From NCBI GenBank assembly GCA_012800805.1, contig JAAZIO010000120.1, positions 1-13,605 on the forward strand: a stretch of DNA of 13,605 bases, written 5' to 3'. Below, one piece after another: positions 12,191 to 13,605 of this stretch (position 1 is the stretch's first letter; the number at the start of each line of letters is the position of its first letter). A program made the position numbers and the translations under genes. The DNA comes from Clostridiales bacterium. Its GTDB lineage: Bacteria; Bacillota; Clostridia; Christensenellales; CAG-917. A model generated the notes under the pieces. The model saw only the letters and a program-made list of their open reading frames with translations, made no database searches and had not been told where the DNA came from.

Positions 12191-13488
12191 TTGGCCCTCC
12201 CGATTAAATCGATTCCGTCGGAAGACAATATTTCCACTTCATAGAAATCACCCGCGTTGACAAGCCCCTCCGACGTAAAGTAAATAAGCGTGTCAATGCC
12301 CGGCGCCTGAAACTGGCTGCGGCCGTAGAACATCTGCCTGTCATAGTCGATTCCCTCGGCTAGGACGGTAAGCGTCTGTCCCATTTTTGCCGCGGCTTTC
12401 TCTTTCATAACCGCCGTTTGAATTTTGTACAATTTTTTGCGTCTTAATTCCTTGACACGCTCATTTAAATGACCGTCAAGTTTGTCGGCGGGGGTTCCCT
12501 CCTCCCTTGAGTAGGCAAAAAATCCCGCGTAGTCGATTTTATAATTATTTATAAAATCATAAAGCTTTTCAAATTCACTCTCTCCTTCCCCCGGAAAGCC
12601 CGTGATAAACGAGCTTCTTAAGGCAATGCCCGATGACAGCACTTTTTCCGCCAGCTCCTTAGTCATCTTTTCATCGGTGTGCCTTCCCATTCTCTTTAAA
12701 ACCGAGCTGTCCACATGCTGGAAAGGAATATCCATATAGTTTGCGACTTTAGGGTTTTGTTTTATATAGTTAATTAGCTCATCGCTTACCACTTCGGGCT
12801 CAAGATACAGCAGCCTAATCCACTTAAAATCAATTTTTGTCAGTAAATCAAGAAGTTTTAAAAGCTGAGGTTTTCCGTATATGTCTATGCCGTATCTGGT
12901 TACATCCTGAGCTATCAAAATCAGCTCCTTAACTCCCTGGTCATAGAGTTCCTGGGCCTCGTTTAAAAGGTCGTCCTCTTTATAAGAGCGGTATCTGCCC
13001 CTAATTTTAGGAATCGCGCAATAGGTGCAGTGGTTGTCGCAGCCGTCTGCGATTTTAAGATAAGCGTAGTGATAAGGAGTTGTGATTTCCCTCTTTACGG
13101 TGTATTTATCCTCGCCGCAAATTACCGAGCGTCTCTCGCCGCCCGCAATGTTGTCTATTTCAACTTTTAGCGCGTCGTAATCCGCCGTTCCGAAAAAGCC
13201 GTCAACTTCGGGAAGAGAGTCAGACAGTTCTTTTCCGTATCTTTGCGGAAGGCAACCCGTTACGATAACTTTAGCTCCCCTTTCTTTTTTTTCTTCAACC
13301 GCGCGAAGAATTTCGTCTATAGATTCGTTTTTGGCGTCTAAGGTAAAGGCGCATGTGTTTATGATTATAACATCCGCTTGGGATTCGTCAGAGCAAAACT
13401 CATGCCCGCCCTCAAGAAGACGCGCGAGCATTTTTTCCGTGTCTACTCTGTTTTTATCGCACCCTAGCGAAACAACTCCGATTTTCAT
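12187..13488 (-). CDS. rimO: Ribosomal protein S12 methylthiotransferase RimO
   Basis: RimO is a radical SAM enzyme that adds a methylthio group to an aspartate of ribosomal protein S12. The 433-residue protein has an N-terminal UPF0004 domain with three Fe-S cysteines (C10 in SLGCDKNRVD, C46 in NTCAF, C79 in TGCLPQRY), a radical SAM core with C150, C154 and C157 (CDNHCTYCAIP), and a C-terminal TRAM domain (about 365-433). SLGC-KNRVD and CAIPKIRGRYRS separate it from the tRNA enzyme MiaB. An upstream in-frame start at 13557 adds a hydrophobic 23-residue extension; the ATG at 13488 has AGGAAGGA just upstream and gives the family N-terminus MKIGVVSLGC. First gene of the rimO-pgsA-cinA operon. 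Confidence 0.97.
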   Translation of the reverse strand: MKIGVVSLGCDKNRVDTEKMLARLLEGGHEFCSDESQADVIIINTCAFTLDAKNESIDEILRAVEEKKERGAKVIVTGCLPQRYGKELSDSLPEVDGFFGTADYDALKVEIDNIAGGERRSVICGEDKYTVKREITTPYHYAYLKIADGCDNHCTYCAIPKIRGRYRSYKEDDLLNEAQELYDQGVKELILIAQDVTRYGIDIYGKPQLLKLLDLLTKIDFKWIRLLYLEPEVVSDELINYIKQNPKVANYMDIPFQHVDSSVLKRMGRHTDEKMTKELAEKVLSSGIALRSSFITGFPGEGESEFEKLYDFINNYKIDYAGFFAYSREEGTPADKLDGHLNERVKELRRKKLYKIQTAVMKEKAAAKMGQTLTVLAEGIDYDRQMFYGRSQFQAPGIDTLIYFTSEGLVNAGDFYEVEILSSDGIDLIGRAK

Positions 13489-13514
13489 ATAATCCTTCCT
13501 TTTTTGCTTTAAAT

Positions 13515-13542
13515 AGCATAACACAAAGTCAAGAAAATACAA
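13515..13542 (-). promoter_or_regulatory. Possible extended -10 promoter of rimO
   Basis: On the minus strand TGTTATGCT (13523-13515) fits an extended -10 (TGn plus TATGCT, four of six). The -35 position holds only a poor match, TTGTAT (13542-13537), at 16 bases. It would start transcription about 20 bases before the rimO ATG. The rest of the upstream sequence to 13605 is AT-rich with no gene seen. Confidence 0.35.
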
Positions 13543-13605
13543 AATCAATTTAATCACTAAACCAAATAGAAAAACCTAAATTAAAAAACTTATCTTTAAA
13601 TAAAC

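Overview
The window reads as chromosomal core DNA of an anaerobic, endospore-forming Firmicute of the class Clostridia. Evidence for this is a complete eight-gene spoIIIA operon, strong Shine-Dalgarno (SD) sites of the AAGGAGG type, and the Gram-positive order rimO-pgsA-cinA-recA-rny. I cannot name the genus; several family members are shorter than in Bacillus subtilis, which suggests a compact, possibly uncultured lineage. Every convincing gene lies on the minus strand, so the order of transcription runs from high to low coordinates. I found no RNA gene, mobile element, CRISPR array or phage remnant.

Layout in transcription order. (1) 13488-10889: rimO, pgsA and a short cinA-like gene (PncC type), joined by an ATGA overlap and a zero-base junction, so one operon. 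(2) 10795-9689: recA as a single gene with its own near-consensus promoter, two palindromes woven into that promoter, and a terminator. (3) 9538-6513: a promoter, then rny (RNase Y), a short M24 aminopeptidase and efp, ending in a strong terminator. (4) 6479-5590: a single membrane protein with a C-terminal RanBP2-type zinc finger, driven by a promoter so close to its ATG that the mRNA should be leaderless. (5) 5589-4921: an AT-rich 669-base gap with short direct repeats and a hairpin but no convincing gene. (6) 4920-412: spoIIIAA to spoIIIAH, tightly packed or overlapping, then a terminator. (7) 319-1: a promoter and the first 91 codons of an Asp23/YqhY-family gene that runs off the left edge.

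How the genes work together. The spoIIIA products, with SpoIIQ from the forespore (not in this window), form the channel between mother cell and forespore that supports late forespore gene expression. The rest is housekeeping: ribosomal protein S12 methylthiolation, phosphatidylglycerol synthesis, nicotinamide salvage, recombination, mRNA turnover, peptide trimming and relief of polyproline stalling. The window joins two gene neighbourhoods that are separate in B. subtilis (pgsA-cinA-recA-rny, and pepP-efp-spoIIIA-yqhY).

No wholly new multi-gene system is evident. The best leads are the zinc-finger membrane protein between efp and spoIIIA, the paired palindromes in the recA promoter, a hairpin between the efp SD site and its start codon, and domain loss in CinA, PepP and SpoIIIAG.
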